Source: Paenibacillus sophorae | GTDB taxonomy: Bacteria; Bacillota; Bacilli; Paenibacillales; Paenibacillaceae | DNA: 64,000 bases | Reading direction: 5' to 3' | Assembly: GCF_018966525.1 (NCBI RefSeq) | Contig: NZ_CP076607.1 | Coordinates: 1,922,001 to 1,986,000 of the forward strand | Shown here: piece after piece, positions 40,501 through 49,072 of the stretch | Numbering within the stretch: the stretch's first letter is position 1 | How the letters are laid out: every line of letters begins with the position of its first letter | Notes under the pieces: model-generated | What the model was told of the DNA's origin: nothing | Databases searched by the model: none | Seen by the model: only the letters and a program-made list of their open reading frames with translations | Position numbers and translations under genes: made by a program

Positions 40501-40971
40501 ATGAAAATTGCGGTTGCTGGCGATCATGCGGGTTATTCCTTAAAAGAAGAAGTAAAGGCTTTACTAACCAGCCAAGGGCATGAGGTTGTGGATTTCGGAA
40601 CGAACAATGAGGAAGCTTGCGATTTGCCCGATTATATTTATCCTGCGGCTCTGGCAGTGTCTGAAGGGAAGGTGGATCGCGGGATTTTTATTGATGGTGT
40701 AGGCTATGGAAGCGCAATGATTGCTAATAAAATCTATGGGGTGTATGCCGCGGTTTGTCAGGACCCTTTCTGTGCGGAATTGGCACGGTCTCACTCTGAC
40801 ACCAACGTACTGTGCATCGGCGGAAAAATTATCGGCTCGGCGCTTGCTCTGGAAATCGTAAAGGTGTGGATGACAACTGACCATCAGGGAGACGTTGAGA
40901 AATACAAGCGTCGCGTGGGTAAAGTAGTTGAAATATCGGAGAAGCATTTGAAAAAATTGTCCGAGCTCTAA
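40501..40971 (+). CDS. RpiB/LacA/LacB family sugar-phosphate isomerase
   Basis: The 156-residue protein has the family start MKIAVAGDHAGYSLKEEV, the GHEVVDFGT loop and the anion-binding SHSDTNVLCIGG segment. The position that carries the catalytic cysteine in RpiB (ICGTGIG) reads FIDGVGYGSAMIANK here, with Asp in place of Cys, as in LacA/LacB galactose-6-phosphate isomerase subunits. Ribose-5-phosphate isomerase activity is therefore doubtful. A ketose/aldose-phosphate isomerisation of another sugar is more likely. A terminator follows, so it is a single-gene unit. Confidence 0.88.
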   Translation: MKIAVAGDHAGYSLKEEVKALLTSQGHEVVDFGTNNEEACDLPDYIYPAALAVSEGKVDRGIFIDGVGYGSAMIANKIYGVYAAVCQDPFCAELARSHSDTNVLCIGGKIIGSALALEIVKVWMTTDHQGDVEKYKRRVGKVVEISEKHLKKLSEL

Positions 40972-41043
40972 GCGGATGACGATTTTGCCGCTCCGGGAGT
41001 ACCAACGAAACGCGGCTGCTCGCCGCTTCATTAAAGACTAATT

Positions 41044-41087
41044 CTCCGCCTACTTGAGGGAAACCCAGGTGGGCGGAGTTTTTTTAC
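41044..41087 (+). terminator. Terminator of the isomerase gene
   Basis: CTCCGCC and GGCGGAG arms are followed by seven T. Confidence 0.85.
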
Positions 41088-41209
41088 CATGCTTGCAATT
41101 GTTCCACTCCCAAGCCCCCCGCTTGTCAAGCCCGTCTGCATATTGCGGCCAAGTCCTTCATAGACATGTACTAATCACTGCATTCAAAACAGGTTAAGGG
41201 GATGATGTC

Positions 41210-42298
41210 ATGCGCCGGATAGCATGGGTACTCGCGATCATTATGAGCGTTACCCTGATCATGACAGGCTGCGGAAAGAAGGACTCCGCGTCTGTGGTTA
41301 AGGATTTGAACGACGTTGCCGACAAGCTGGAGAGCAAGACGGGAGCCTATCAGGGGGAGGGAACAATGACCCTCTATACCGGCGAGCAGCCTCAGGAGTA
41401 CAAGGTTGAGGTATGGTATAAAAACCCTTCCTACTATCGTATCAGTCTGGCCAATGTGCAGAAGAACATTACGCAGATCGTGCTGCGCAATGACGAAGGC
41501 GTGTTCGTGCTGACGCCGAGCCTCGGCAAGAGCTTCCGGTTCCAAAGCGACTGGCCGGACAACCAAGGGCAGGTCTACCTGTATCAGACGCTGGTGAAAG
41601 GCATCGTCGCCGACAACAACCGCCAGTTCGTGGATGACAAAGACAGCTATGTATTCGAAGTTGCCGCCAATTATCAGAGCAGTGCCTTGGTACGCCAGAA
41701 GATCTGGCTGGACAAAAAGACCTATGCGCCTAAGCAGGTGCAGGTATCCGATTCGGAAGCCAAGGTTGTGGTGGACGTGAAGTTCAACAAGTTCGCTTTC
41801 AATCCGGAGTTTTCCGCAGATTCCTTTGATATGCAGAAGAATATGGCTTCCCAAGGAACTTCGGAAAATACGGTGGCCCAGGTCGACGAGAACGGCAATC
41901 CGCTGCCCGCCGCCGAAACTGGAGAGGGAACGCAGGCTCAGGCGAACGCGGACCTCGGCGATTTCGGCATTATTGAGCCGGGGTATACTCCGGAAGGCGT
42001 GACATTCAAGGATTCCAATAAAGTCGAGAACAGTGATGATCACGCCGTGCTTCTGCGGTATGACGGAACTTACCAGTATACGATCATGGAATCGCGTCCG
42101 CTGGATCAAGCTGTGTCACTCGCGCCGGGAACGCTCATCGATCTTGGTTTTACGGCGGGACTGCTGACCGGGGATGAACAGCTGACCTTGACTTGGATGT
42201 CGGGTGATGGAGTGGAGTTCCGGATTACAAGCGCGAACCTTCCTCGTAGTGAAATGATGGAAATTGCCGCTTCTATGCAGGATCAAACGGGTAAATAA
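41210..42298 (+). CDS. ydcC: LolA-like sporulation/germination lipoprotein (YdcC/GerS type)
   Basis: The 362-residue lipoprotein has a signal peptide with lipobox LIMTGC (Cys21). Beta-strand repeats typical of outer-membrane-lipoprotein-carrier (LolA/LolB-like) domains follow, such as VWYKNPSYYRISLANVQ, IWLDKKTYAPKQV and VDVKFNKFAFNPEFSADSF. B. subtilis ydcC occupies the same place directly upstream of alr. The C-terminal 100 residues (DDHAVLLRYDGTYQYTIME) form a second sensor-like domain. It is exported and lipid-anchored; relatives act in spore germination or envelope assembly. A terminator separates it from alr. Confidence 0.87.
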   Translation: MRRIAWVLAIIMSVTLIMTGCGKKDSASVVKDLNDVADKLESKTGAYQGEGTMTLYTGEQPQEYKVEVWYKNPSYYRISLANVQKNITQIVLRNDEGVFVLTPSLGKSFRFQSDWPDNQGQVYLYQTLVKGIVADNNRQFVDDKDSYVFEVAANYQSSALVRQKIWLDKKTYAPKQVQVSDSEAKVVVDVKFNKFAFNPEFSADSFDMQKNMASQGTSENTVAQVDENGNPLPAAETGEGTQAQANADLGDFGIIEPGYTPEGVTFKDSNKVENSDDHAVLLRYDGTYQYTIMESRPLDQAVSLAPGTLIDLGFTAGLLTGDEQLTLTWMSGDGVEFRITSANLPRSEMMEIAASMQDQTGK

Positions 42299-42308
42299 AA
42301 GGTTGTAG

Positions 42309-42361
42309 GCGGATACTGCTAATTGTGGGATGATTTCCTCTACAATGCGGTATCCGTTTTG
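42309..42361 (+). terminator. Terminator between ydcC and alr
   Basis: CGGATACTGC and GCGGTATCCG arms with a long loop are followed by TTTT. Confidence 0.7.
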
Positions 42362-42421
42362 CTTTCATTCGATGGCTGCACGCTTCCCTTTCGCCCGGTG
42401 AACGTCAAACCCTCGCTTACA

Positions 42422-42450
42422 TTGACAGTGCCTTCCGTTAGCATTACCAT
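42422..42450 (+). promoter_or_regulatory. Promoter of alr
   Basis: A perfect TTGACA (42422-42427) and TACCAT (42445-42450) are 17 bp apart, about 65 bp before the alr ribosome site. With the preceding terminator, it gives alr its own transcript. Confidence 0.55.
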
Positions 42451-42522
42451 TACGATTAAGAAAGTGCTTCATGTGAATGTTCGGCAGGGTGACGCTTATC
42501 ACAAACGAGAAGGTGACTGGAA

Positions 42523-43725
42523 GTGCAAGAAAGCTATCGACCGACTGTGGCCGAGATTGATTTGGATGCCTTGCGTGCCAATTATGAAAGCTTTCGACGG
42601 CATTTGCCGGCGGGAGTGAAGTTTATGGTATGCGTTAAAGGCAATGCGTACGGCCACGGGGCCGTGGAAGTGACGCGGGAACTGGAAAGACTGGGCGCGG
42701 ACTATGTAAGCGTGGCTTTTTTGGATGAGGCGATCGAGCTCCGTCAAGCGGGAATTGTCCTGCCGATTTTGGTGCTCGGCTATACGCCGCCGGAAGCTGT
42801 TGCCGCCGCCTGGGAGAACGATGTGACCGTGACGCTTTTTACCCTGGAAGTGCTGGAGGCGATATCCAGACTTCCTTTAAATGACAGCCGGAAGCTTAAG
42901 GTGCATATCAAGATTGACAGCGGCATGGGCCGGCTAGGGCTTCTTCCGGACGATGCGCCGCTGTTCATCGAAGAGGCGCAGCGTGTCCGGCAGATCGAAT
43001 TGGAGGGGATGTTTACTCATTTTGCCAAAGCGGATGAAGCAGACAAAAGCTATACACTGGAGCAGTACCGACGGTTCATGAGCGTGGCGGAAGCGCTTCG
43101 GGAAAGACAGATTCATATCCCGATCATACATACGGGCAACAGCGCTACGGCCATTGATACCCCTCATTTATCTCCGAACATGGTGCGTGTGGGCGTCAGC
43201 ATATACGGATTCTACCCGTCGACCGAGGTGAACAGGCAGCAGGTCGAGCTGCACCCGGTCATGACGCTGAAGACGAAAGCCGTCTATGTAAAAAGCCTGC
43301 CGGAGAGCTGGGGCGTCAGCTACGGAACCCGCTACCGCGCAGACAGCGGCGAATATATTGCCACGCTACCCATCGGGTACGCGGACGGTTATTCCCGCAT
43401 GCTGAGCGGTAAGGCAGAGGTGCTAATACGCGGCCGCCGCGTTCCTGTCGTCGGAACCATCTGCATGGACCAGTGTATGGTATCGCTCAAATCTTTCGCC
43501 AATGAGGCGGAACAAATCAAAGCCGGCGAAGAGGTTGTACTCATCGGCCGCCAGGCTGGCGTCTCCATTACGGCAGACGAGCTGGCTCTCCTTCTTGGAA
43601 CGATTCATTACGAGGTGACCTGCATGCTGGCCCACCGGGTGCCGCGCGTCTATATTCGCGAAGGCTCGGCTCCCCGCCTGGTAAATGCCTTACTGCAAAC
43701 CCCAAGCCCCAATCCGGTAAGTTAA
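42523..43725 (+). CDS. alr: Alanine racemase
   Basis: This PLP enzyme interconverts L- and D-alanine for peptidoglycan. It has 400 residues from GTG 42523, with AGAAGGTGA upstream. The PLP lysine motif is MVCVKGNAYGHG (Lys39). The opposite-face catalytic tyrosine lies in WGVSYGTRY, and the C-terminal beta domain has VPVVGTICMDQCMV. It is followed by ndoAI and ndoA as in Bacillus. The cytoplasmic D-alanine supply also affects spore dormancy because D-alanine blocks alanine germination. Confidence 0.97.
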   Translation: MQESYRPTVAEIDLDALRANYESFRRHLPAGVKFMVCVKGNAYGHGAVEVTRELERLGADYVSVAFLDEAIELRQAGIVLPILVLGYTPPEAVAAAWENDVTVTLFTLEVLEAISRLPLNDSRKLKVHIKIDSGMGRLGLLPDDAPLFIEEAQRVRQIELEGMFTHFAKADEADKSYTLEQYRRFMSVAEALRERQIHIPIIHTGNSATAIDTPHLSPNMVRVGVSIYGFYPSTEVNRQQVELHPVMTLKTKAVYVKSLPESWGVSYGTRYRADSGEYIATLPIGYADGYSRMLSGKAEVLIRGRRVPVVGTICMDQCMVSLKSFANEAEQIKAGEEVVLIGRQAGVSITADELALLLGTIHYEVTCMLAHRVPRVYIREGSAPRLVNALLQTPSPNPVS

Positions 43726-43907
43726 GCGGGAAGATGTTCAAGGAGTATTAAATCGTAGACGACGTTGTGACTTATGGTCTATACGAACCGCCGTTTCTAG
43801 TTTATAATGGGATGCAGCATACTTGATATACTGGCGGCATATATTCCTTGTATAAAATTCCTTGCATAATGCTACACTGGATATACAAGGGCAGAAGGTT
43901 TGTGGGG

Positions 43908-44201
43908 GTGGAAGAGAAGTTGGCCAATTTGCATAACACCAAAAGAATCATGATCAGCTTGCCCGATCATCTCTTGCAGGAGGTGGACGGAATTGTCCAG
44001 ATGGAGAATTCCAATCGCAGTGAATTGATCCGGCAAGCCATGAAGCTGTATCTCAGCGAACGGAGGAAGCGTTCCATAAGGGAGTCCATGCAGCGCGGAT
44101 ACATGGAAATGGCCAAGATCAACTTGACCATGGCATGCGAAGCGTTCCTTGCCGAGGAAGATGCAGACAGCACTCTTGGCCGCTTAGTAAGCGGGGTGTA
44201 G
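43908..44201 (+). CDS. ndoAI: Antitoxin EndoAI (MazE-type, ribbon-helix-helix)
   Basis: The 97-residue protein starts at GTG 43908 (AGAAGG upstream); an open frame extends to 43848 without a ribosome site. The N-terminal ribbon-helix-helix reads RIMISLPDHLLQEVDGI and NRSELIRQAMKLYLSERR. The C-terminal toxin-binding segment RGYMEMAKINLTMACEAFLAEEDADSTLGRLVSG matches B. subtilis EndoAI closely. It neutralises the EndoA ribonuclease encoded 3 bp downstream. Confidence 0.95.
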   Translation: MEEKLANLHNTKRIMISLPDHLLQEVDGIVQMENSNRSELIRQAMKLYLSERRKRSIRESMQRGYMEMAKINLTMACEAFLAEEDADSTLGRLVSGV

Positions 44202-44204
44202 ATA

Positions 44205-44555
44205 TTGATCGTAAAACGCGGCGACGTTTTCTTTGCCGATCTTTCGCCGGTAGTTGGTTCCGAGCAGGGCGGAGTAAGGCCTGTTCTTGTAATTCAGAAC
44301 GATATTGGCAATCGCTTTAGTCCAACGGTAATTGTTGCGGCAATTACCGCACAGATCCAGAAGGCCAAACTGCCTACCCATGTGGAAATTGATGCGTCAT
44401 CCCACGGCTTTGACCGGGATTCCGTCATTCTGCTGGAGCAGGTTCGGACGATCGACAAGCAGCGCTTGACGGATAAGATCACCCATCTTGACGACGAAAC
44501 GATGAAAAAGGTGGATGACTCGCTGCAGATCAGTCTGGGTCTGATTGATTTTTGA
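44205..44555 (+). CDS. ndoA: Endoribonuclease toxin EndoA (MazF)
   Basis: The 116-residue MazF-family RNase cuts single-stranded RNA at a short U-rich site (UACAU in Bacillus). The start is TTG 44205, embedded with the antitoxin stop, so translation is coupled. The sequence carries VKRGDVFFADLSPVVGSEQGG-VRPVLVIQND, with catalytic Arg in the RPVLV loop, and THVEIDA. It is essentially the canonical EndoA length and order. A terminator follows at 44587-44624. Confidence 0.97.
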   Translation: MIVKRGDVFFADLSPVVGSEQGGVRPVLVIQNDIGNRFSPTVIVAAITAQIQKAKLPTHVEIDASSHGFDRDSVILLEQVRTIDKQRLTDKITHLDDETMKKVDDSLQISLGLIDF

Positions 44556-44586
44556 GCAGGACAGGCACAGCCATTTCATAAAAATG

Positions 44587-44624
44587 TAAAAAGGGCTCAT
44601 CGCAAATCTGCGGTGAGCCTTTTG
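44587..44624 (+). terminator. Terminator of ndoAI-ndoA
   Basis: AAAAGGGCTCA and TGAGCCTTTT arms with a CGC/GCG inner stem form the hairpin. Confidence 0.8.
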
Positions 44625-44739
44625 GGCTTCTGCACCGGAGCTATTATTCGCAGCTGTTCAAGAGATTCTTCAGCTGGAACGTCTTTGGGCAAATATGATA
44701 CTATTTGACGTATCGGATGTTAGAAAAGAGGGAGACGTA

Positions 44740-46944
44740 TTGATTGAACAGGACATGAATACCGTTTCGGATGAAGCGGCGCGACGGGAGCGGCAGATGA
44801 TGATCGGCCAGATCGCGAAGGAGCTCGGACTGTCCGAGCGGCAGGTCGGAACCACGGCGGGGCTGCTGGATGAGGGTAACACGATTCCGTTCATCGCCCG
44901 GTACCGCAAGGAGATGACCGGGGAGCTGGACGAGAACGCGCTGCGTGATATTGAGGAACGGCTGAGCTATTTGCGTTCACTTGGCGAGCGCAAACGTGAA
45001 GTCATCCGCATTATTGAGGAGCAGGGCAAGCTTACGGATGAATTGCGGGAGCAAATAGCGGGAGCGGTCAAGCTTCAGGAAGTCGAAGACTTGTACCGGC
45101 CGTACCGCCAGAAGCGCAAGACCCGGGCAAGCGTCGCCAAGGAAAAGGGACTCGAACCGCTGGCCGACTGGATCATGGAGCAGCGCCGCGTTGGAAGCCC
45201 GGAAGCGGAGGCCGGCAAATATGTCGATCCAGACAAAGGCGTCGAGTCGGCGGAGCTGGCCCTGCAGGGAGCGCAGGATATTATTGCCGAGGCCATAGCC
45301 GACGATGCGGCGATCCGTTCCTGGGTGCGCCAGTATACGGCCTCGCAGGGCATTCTCGTCTCCGAGGCGAAAGACAAGGAGCAGGAATCCGTCTACGAGA
45401 ATTATTACAGCTACCGCGAACCGGTCCACAAAATGCCGCCGCACCGCATCCTCGCCATCAATCGCGGGGAGCGGGAGAATGTGCTGAAGGTTGGCATTGA
45501 GGTGGATGCGGCCCGTATTCATGCGCATATCACGCGCAAGCTGGTCAAAGGCCCGTCGCCGGTCAAGGAGCTGCTGGAAGCCGTGGCCGAGGACGCCTAC
45601 AAGCGGCTGATCGCTCCTTCGGTGGAGCGCGAGGTACGCGGAGATATGACGGAGAAAGGCGAGAACCAGGCCATCTCCATCTTCTCCGGCAACCTGCGCA
45701 GCCTGCTGCTGCAGCCGCCGGTCAAGGGACGCCGCGTGCTCGGCGTCGACCCCGCTTACCGCACCGGCTGTAAGCTGGCGGTCGTCGACGAGACCGGCAA
45801 GCTGCTGGAGGTGGCGGTAACTTACCCGACGCCGCCGCATAACAAGAAAAGAGAGGCGGCGGAGAAGTTCAAAGAGCTGATCGCGAAGTACGGCATCCAG
45901 CTCATCGTTATCGGCAACGGCACCGGCTCGCGGGAGACGGAGCAGTTCACCGCCGAGACGATCGCTGAGATCGGCGACACGGGGCTGGCCTACCTCATTG
46001 TTAATGAGGCCGGTGCCAGCGTGTACTCTGCCTCCAAGCTGGCGCAGGAGGAGTTCCCCGACCTCGATGTGGCCGAGCGCAGCGCCGCATCGATTGCCCG
46101 CCGCGTGCAGGACCCGCTCGCGGAACTTGTTAAGATCGAGCCGAAGGCGATCGGCGTCGGGCAGTACCAGCATGATGTGTCGCAGAAGAATCTGGACGAG
46201 AGCCTTAAGGCCGTGGTGGAATCGGCGGTTAACCATGTCGGCGTCGATGTGAACACCGCTTCTCCGTCGCTGCTCTCCTACGTGGCGGGAATCAACTCGA
46301 CCATCGCCAAGAATATCGTCAAATTCCGCGAAGAGAACGGCAGCTTCAAGAACCGCAAGCAGCTGCAGAAGGTGCCGCGTCTCGGCGCGAAGTCATACGA
46401 GCAGTGCATCGGCTTCCTGCGCATTCCGGAAGGCGAGAATACACTCGACCGCACGCCGATTCACCCCGAGTCGTATACCGTGGTCAGCCGACTGTTCCAG
46501 GAGCTTGGGCTGGAGCTGTCGCAGATCGGCAGCAAAGAGCTAGCGCCGGAGCTCGCGGCCCAGAATCCTGAGGAGTTGGCCGCAAGGCTGGACGTCGGTG
46601 TGCCGACGCTGCGAGACATCCTGGAGAGCCTTCAGCGTCCCGGACGCGACCCCCGCGAGGAGCTGCCGCCGCCGATCTTCCGTACCGATGTGCTGAAGAT
46701 CGAGGATTTGGCGCCGGGCATGGAGCTGCAGGGTACGGTGCGCAACGTCATCGACTTCGGCGCCTTCGTCGATATCGGCATCAAGAATGACGGGCTGGTG
46801 CATATTTCCCAGCTTAGCTCAAGCTTCGTCAAGCATCCGATGGACGTCGTCTCCGTAGGCGACAATGTGACCGTCTGGGTGCTCAGCGTCGATCTGAAAA
46901 AAGGCCGGGTCAGCCTGACCATGCGCCCGCCGCGCGGCGAATAA
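44740..46944 (+). CDS. tex: Tex family RNA-binding transcription factor
   Basis: The 734-residue protein starts at TTG 44740 behind GAGGGAGA; an ATG at 44695 has no ribosome site. It has the N-terminal Tex helical region (IPFIARYRKEMTGELDENALRDIEERL) and a YqgF-like RNase H fold (VLGVDPAYRTGCKLAVVD). Helix-hairpin-helix motifs include YVAGINSTIAKNIVKFREENG. The C-terminal S1 domain reads ELQGTVRNVIDFGAFVDIGI. Tex is a conserved cytoplasmic protein tied to transcription, RNA binding and stress tolerance. Its place after ndoA matches ydcI of Bacillus. Confidence 0.96.
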   Translation: MIEQDMNTVSDEAARRERQMMIGQIAKELGLSERQVGTTAGLLDEGNTIPFIARYRKEMTGELDENALRDIEERLSYLRSLGERKREVIRIIEEQGKLTDELREQIAGAVKLQEVEDLYRPYRQKRKTRASVAKEKGLEPLADWIMEQRRVGSPEAEAGKYVDPDKGVESAELALQGAQDIIAEAIADDAAIRSWVRQYTASQGILVSEAKDKEQESVYENYYSYREPVHKMPPHRILAINRGERENVLKVGIEVDAARIHAHITRKLVKGPSPVKELLEAVAEDAYKRLIAPSVEREVRGDMTEKGENQAISIFSGNLRSLLLQPPVKGRRVLGVDPAYRTGCKLAVVDETGKLLEVAVTYPTPPHNKKREAAEKFKELIAKYGIQLIVIGNGTGSRETEQFTAETIAEIGDTGLAYLIVNEAGASVYSASKLAQEEFPDLDVAERSAASIARRVQDPLAELVKIEPKAIGVGQYQHDVSQKNLDESLKAVVESAVNHVGVDVNTASPSLLSYVAGINSTIAKNIVKFREENGSFKNRKQLQKVPRLGAKSYEQCIGFLRIPEGENTLDRTPIHPESYTVVSRLFQELGLELSQIGSKELAPELAAQNPEELAARLDVGVPTLRDILESLQRPGRDPREELPPPIFRTDVLKIEDLAPGMELQGTVRNVIDFGAFVDIGIKNDGLVHISQLSSSFVKHPMDVVSVGDNVTVWVLSVDLKKGRVSLTMRPPRGE

Positions 46945-47012
46945 AAAACCTCCAAACGTTCCCGGTTCAACCTGAAAGAAGGTTGGGCCGGGAGTTGTCT
47001 GGAGGTTTTTTG
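46943..47012. terminator. Bidirectional terminator between tex and SLH gene
   Basis: AAAACCTCCA and TGGAGGTTTT arms with an inner CCGG/CCGG and AACC/GGTT pairing have T runs on both strands. Confidence 0.88.
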
Positions 47013-47087
47013 GTTTTTCTGCCGGGAAAAGTCCCGGCCCGGAGGGAACAGTGCCGCTACTGCTTCCCGCGAGCTCGGCACGGAGCC

Positions 47088-48068
47088 TCAGAACTGCGGA
47101 GCGTCCGGCTCCGGCGGCGTATACGAACCGGGCATAGGCTGCGCGCTAGCCGTATAACCTTCCGGCAGATAAGCAACGGCTGTCGCCTTAGATATTACCT
47201 GCGGATACATGCCCGGTCCCGGCTTGGTGATTTCATAATAAATGACAGCCTTTTTCCCCTCGCCAAACTCGATTTTCGAAATCGTCAGGCCGTAACCCGG
47301 ATTGGGCAGATTGCTCACCGTAACCGACACTTTGTTCACGCCATCCGCCACTTTTTCCACTTTGATGTCTGCGCCCTGGCTCGTACTTGGGGAATCGTCT
47401 CCACTTTCAACCGTTCCCAGCATGCGCTGGACGTAGGCTCTTGCGTCATGCACCCATGCGGCCGCCTCCGAGCGGGTAACGACGTCATTTGGACGGAACT
47501 TGCTCCCTGATTCCAGCGAAATAATGCGCATGTTGAGGAGCGTTTGGAGACTGCCGTTTGCCTCTGCGCTCAGTTTGCCGCCATCTGAGATATTGAAATA
47601 CATCTCCGTCACCGGAAAATCGCCCTTGGACTTCAAGGCTGCATCCAGCAGCTGAGCAAAATTGGCGCGGGAAACCGCCGCATTCGGATTAGTCGCCTTA
47701 TCAAGCGGCAAGCCATTCTGGACGGCGATCAGGAAGGAAGAAGCATACCAGGACTTATCATCGACCTTGGCAAAATAATCGCCTGCCTTGGACGGTCCTC
47801 CCGCCGCTGGATTCTGTTCAAGCGCAAGCCCGCTAACGATAAGCTGGACAGCCTGGCCGTATGTCATTTTGGACTTGGGAGCAAAGAGTTGACTGGTCAC
47901 CCCGTTAATCACCCCGGCTTCATGCAATGCGTTGATCTTGGCCTCGGCCGGATCTCCCTTAAGGTCGGAAAAAGCGAAAGCCGACGCCCCGAATAATACC
48001 GACGCAGCCACAATCCCGCATGCTATGGTCATTTTTTTGGTATTATGCCTGAATGTCTGTCTGTTCAT
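47088..48068 (-). CDS. SLH-domain surface protein with PrcB-like C-terminal domain
   Basis: The 326-residue protein has a signal peptide (ending ASAFA) and three SLH-type repeats over residues about 34-215 (FSDLKGDPAEAKINALHEAGVI; YFAKVDDKSWYASSFLIAVQNG; FRPNDVVTRSEAAAWVHDA). These anchor it to pyruvylated wall polymers. Residues about 235-310 (VEKVADGVNKVSVTVSNLPN, then KAVIYYEITKPGPGMYPQVISK) match the PrcB C-terminal domain. ATG 48068 or the adjacent 48071 follows AGAGGTG. It probably sits at the cell surface, but its partner is unknown. Confidence 0.85.
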   Translation of the reverse strand: MNRQTFRHNTKKMTIACGIVAASVLFGASAFAFSDLKGDPAEAKINALHEAGVINGVTSQLFAPKSKMTYGQAVQLIVSGLALEQNPAAGGPSKAGDYFAKVDDKSWYASSFLIAVQNGLPLDKATNPNAAVSRANFAQLLDAALKSKGDFPVTEMYFNISDGGKLSAEANGSLQTLLNMRIISLESGSKFRPNDVVTRSEAAAWVHDARAYVQRMLGTVESGDDSPSTSQGADIKVEKVADGVNKVSVTVSNLPNPGYGLTISKIEFGEGKKAVIYYEITKPGPGMYPQVISKATAVAYLPEGYTASAQPMPGSYTPPEPDAPQF

Positions 48069-48209
48069 CATTATTCACCTCTTACCTTCATAGATGCCCA
48101 ATACGGGGAAAAGGTTGCAGGGAGGTGAAAGTTTGTCTGATTTTTCTTTTTTCTATACTTTTTTGTATAAAAAAATAAACCGCCTCACTGCCACGGCATG
48201 GAAGCAAAA

Positions 48210-48223
48210 AGTAAGCGTTCACA
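48210..48223 (+). promoter_or_regulatory. Catabolite-responsive element (cre) upstream of fruR
   Basis: AGTAAGCGTTCACA matches the CcpA consensus TGWNANCGNTNWCA at every position but the first. It lies 113 bp before fruR and about 50 bp upstream of the proposed -35 box, so it may serve either a more distal promoter or looping control. Confidence 0.55.
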
Positions 48224-48272
48224 ACTTTGTAACGGGGGATGAAGATTTTTGATGGATTTTGGATAATAATGA

Positions 48273-48300
48273 TTGTTTTTTGCTCGATTTATGTTACTAT
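48273..48300 (+). promoter_or_regulatory. Likely promoter of fruRKA
   Basis: TTGTTT (48273-48278) and TACTAT (48295-48300) are spaced 16 bp apart, with the fruR ribosome site 11 bp further on. Confidence 0.45.
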
Positions 48301-48322
48301 ATGGTCAGTTGGAGGAATGAAG

Positions 48323-49069
48323 ATGCTAACCGAAGAACGCTACGGAATGATAATACAGCGCTTACAAGAGAAGGGCGTCGTCAAGATGCAGGAGCTTACC
48401 GAATTGCTCGGGGCTTCGGAATCGACGGTACGACGGGATTTAATTGATCTTGAGAGCCGTAATTTGCTGAAAAGGGTTCATGGTGGAGCTTCGCTGCTGC
48501 CTCATAAAAGCCAGGAGCTCGGTATGGAAGAGAAAACCTCCAAGAACATTCAGCAAAAAAACTCCATCGCCTCACTGGCCGCCTGTCAACTGCTCGATGG
48601 TGAATGTATTTATCTGGATGCGGGAACAACAACGTTAGCAATGATTTCCCTTATTGAGGCCAAAAATGTGACCGTAGTGACTAACGGCTTGTCGCATATT
48701 GAAGAGCTGGTTAGGAAGCAAATCCCCAGTTATCTTCTCGGCGGTATGATGAAGAGCCATACCAAAGCCGTAGTCGGAAGCATTGCGCTTCAGAATATGG
48801 AGAACTTCCGTTTCGATAAATGCTTTCTGGGTACAAACGGTGTAGATGCCAAGATGGGGTATACAACGCCTGATCCCGAAGAAGCGCTGATTAAGAGACG
48901 GGCTCACCAGTTATCTGGCAAAACCTATGTGCTCGCGGACTCCAGCAAATTTGGCGAGGTCGCTTTTGCCAAGCTGTTCGATTTGCATGAGGCTACCGTG
49001 ATAACGGATACCGTTCCGGAAAGGCTGCGCCAATCCATTGCAAGTAAAACCAAAATAATTGAGGGGTAA
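48323..49069 (+). CDS. fruR: DeoR-family repressor of the fructose operon
   Basis: The 248-residue protein starts at ATG 48323, with GGAGG 7 nt upstream; an earlier frame from 48239 is hydrophobic and has no ribosome site. It has the DeoR helix-turn-helix (MLTEERYGMIIQRLQEKGVV, then LLGASESTVRRDLIDLE) and the effector domain with IYLDAGTTTLAMI and GFTTPDPEEA-like MGYTTPDPEEALIKR. In Bacillus FruR responds to fructose-1-phosphate. It leads a three-gene fruR-fruK-fruA operon, 3 bp from fruK. Confidence 0.94.
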   Translation: MLTEERYGMIIQRLQEKGVVKMQELTELLGASESTVRRDLIDLESRNLLKRVHGGASLLPHKSQELGMEEKTSKNIQQKNSIASLAACQLLDGECIYLDAGTTTLAMISLIEAKNVTVVTNGLSHIEELVRKQIPSYLLGGMMKSHTKAVVGSIALQNMENFRFDKCFLGTNGVDAKMGYTTPDPEEALIKRRAHQLSGKTYVLADSSKFGEVAFAKLFDLHEATVITDTVPERLRQSIASKTKIIEG

Positions 49070-49072
49070 AAT

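Noticed and set aside
41171..42109. Minus-strand open frame opposite ydcC
   Set aside because: It is a shadow frame. The plus-strand lipoprotein has a lipobox, a known domain and conserved position next to alr.
44977..46236. Long minus-strand open frame (about 419 codons) inside tex
   Set aside because: It is the shadow of a GC-rich, strongly conserved coding region. Its translation is His/Leu/Arg-rich with no motifs, and Tex on the plus strand is unmistakable.
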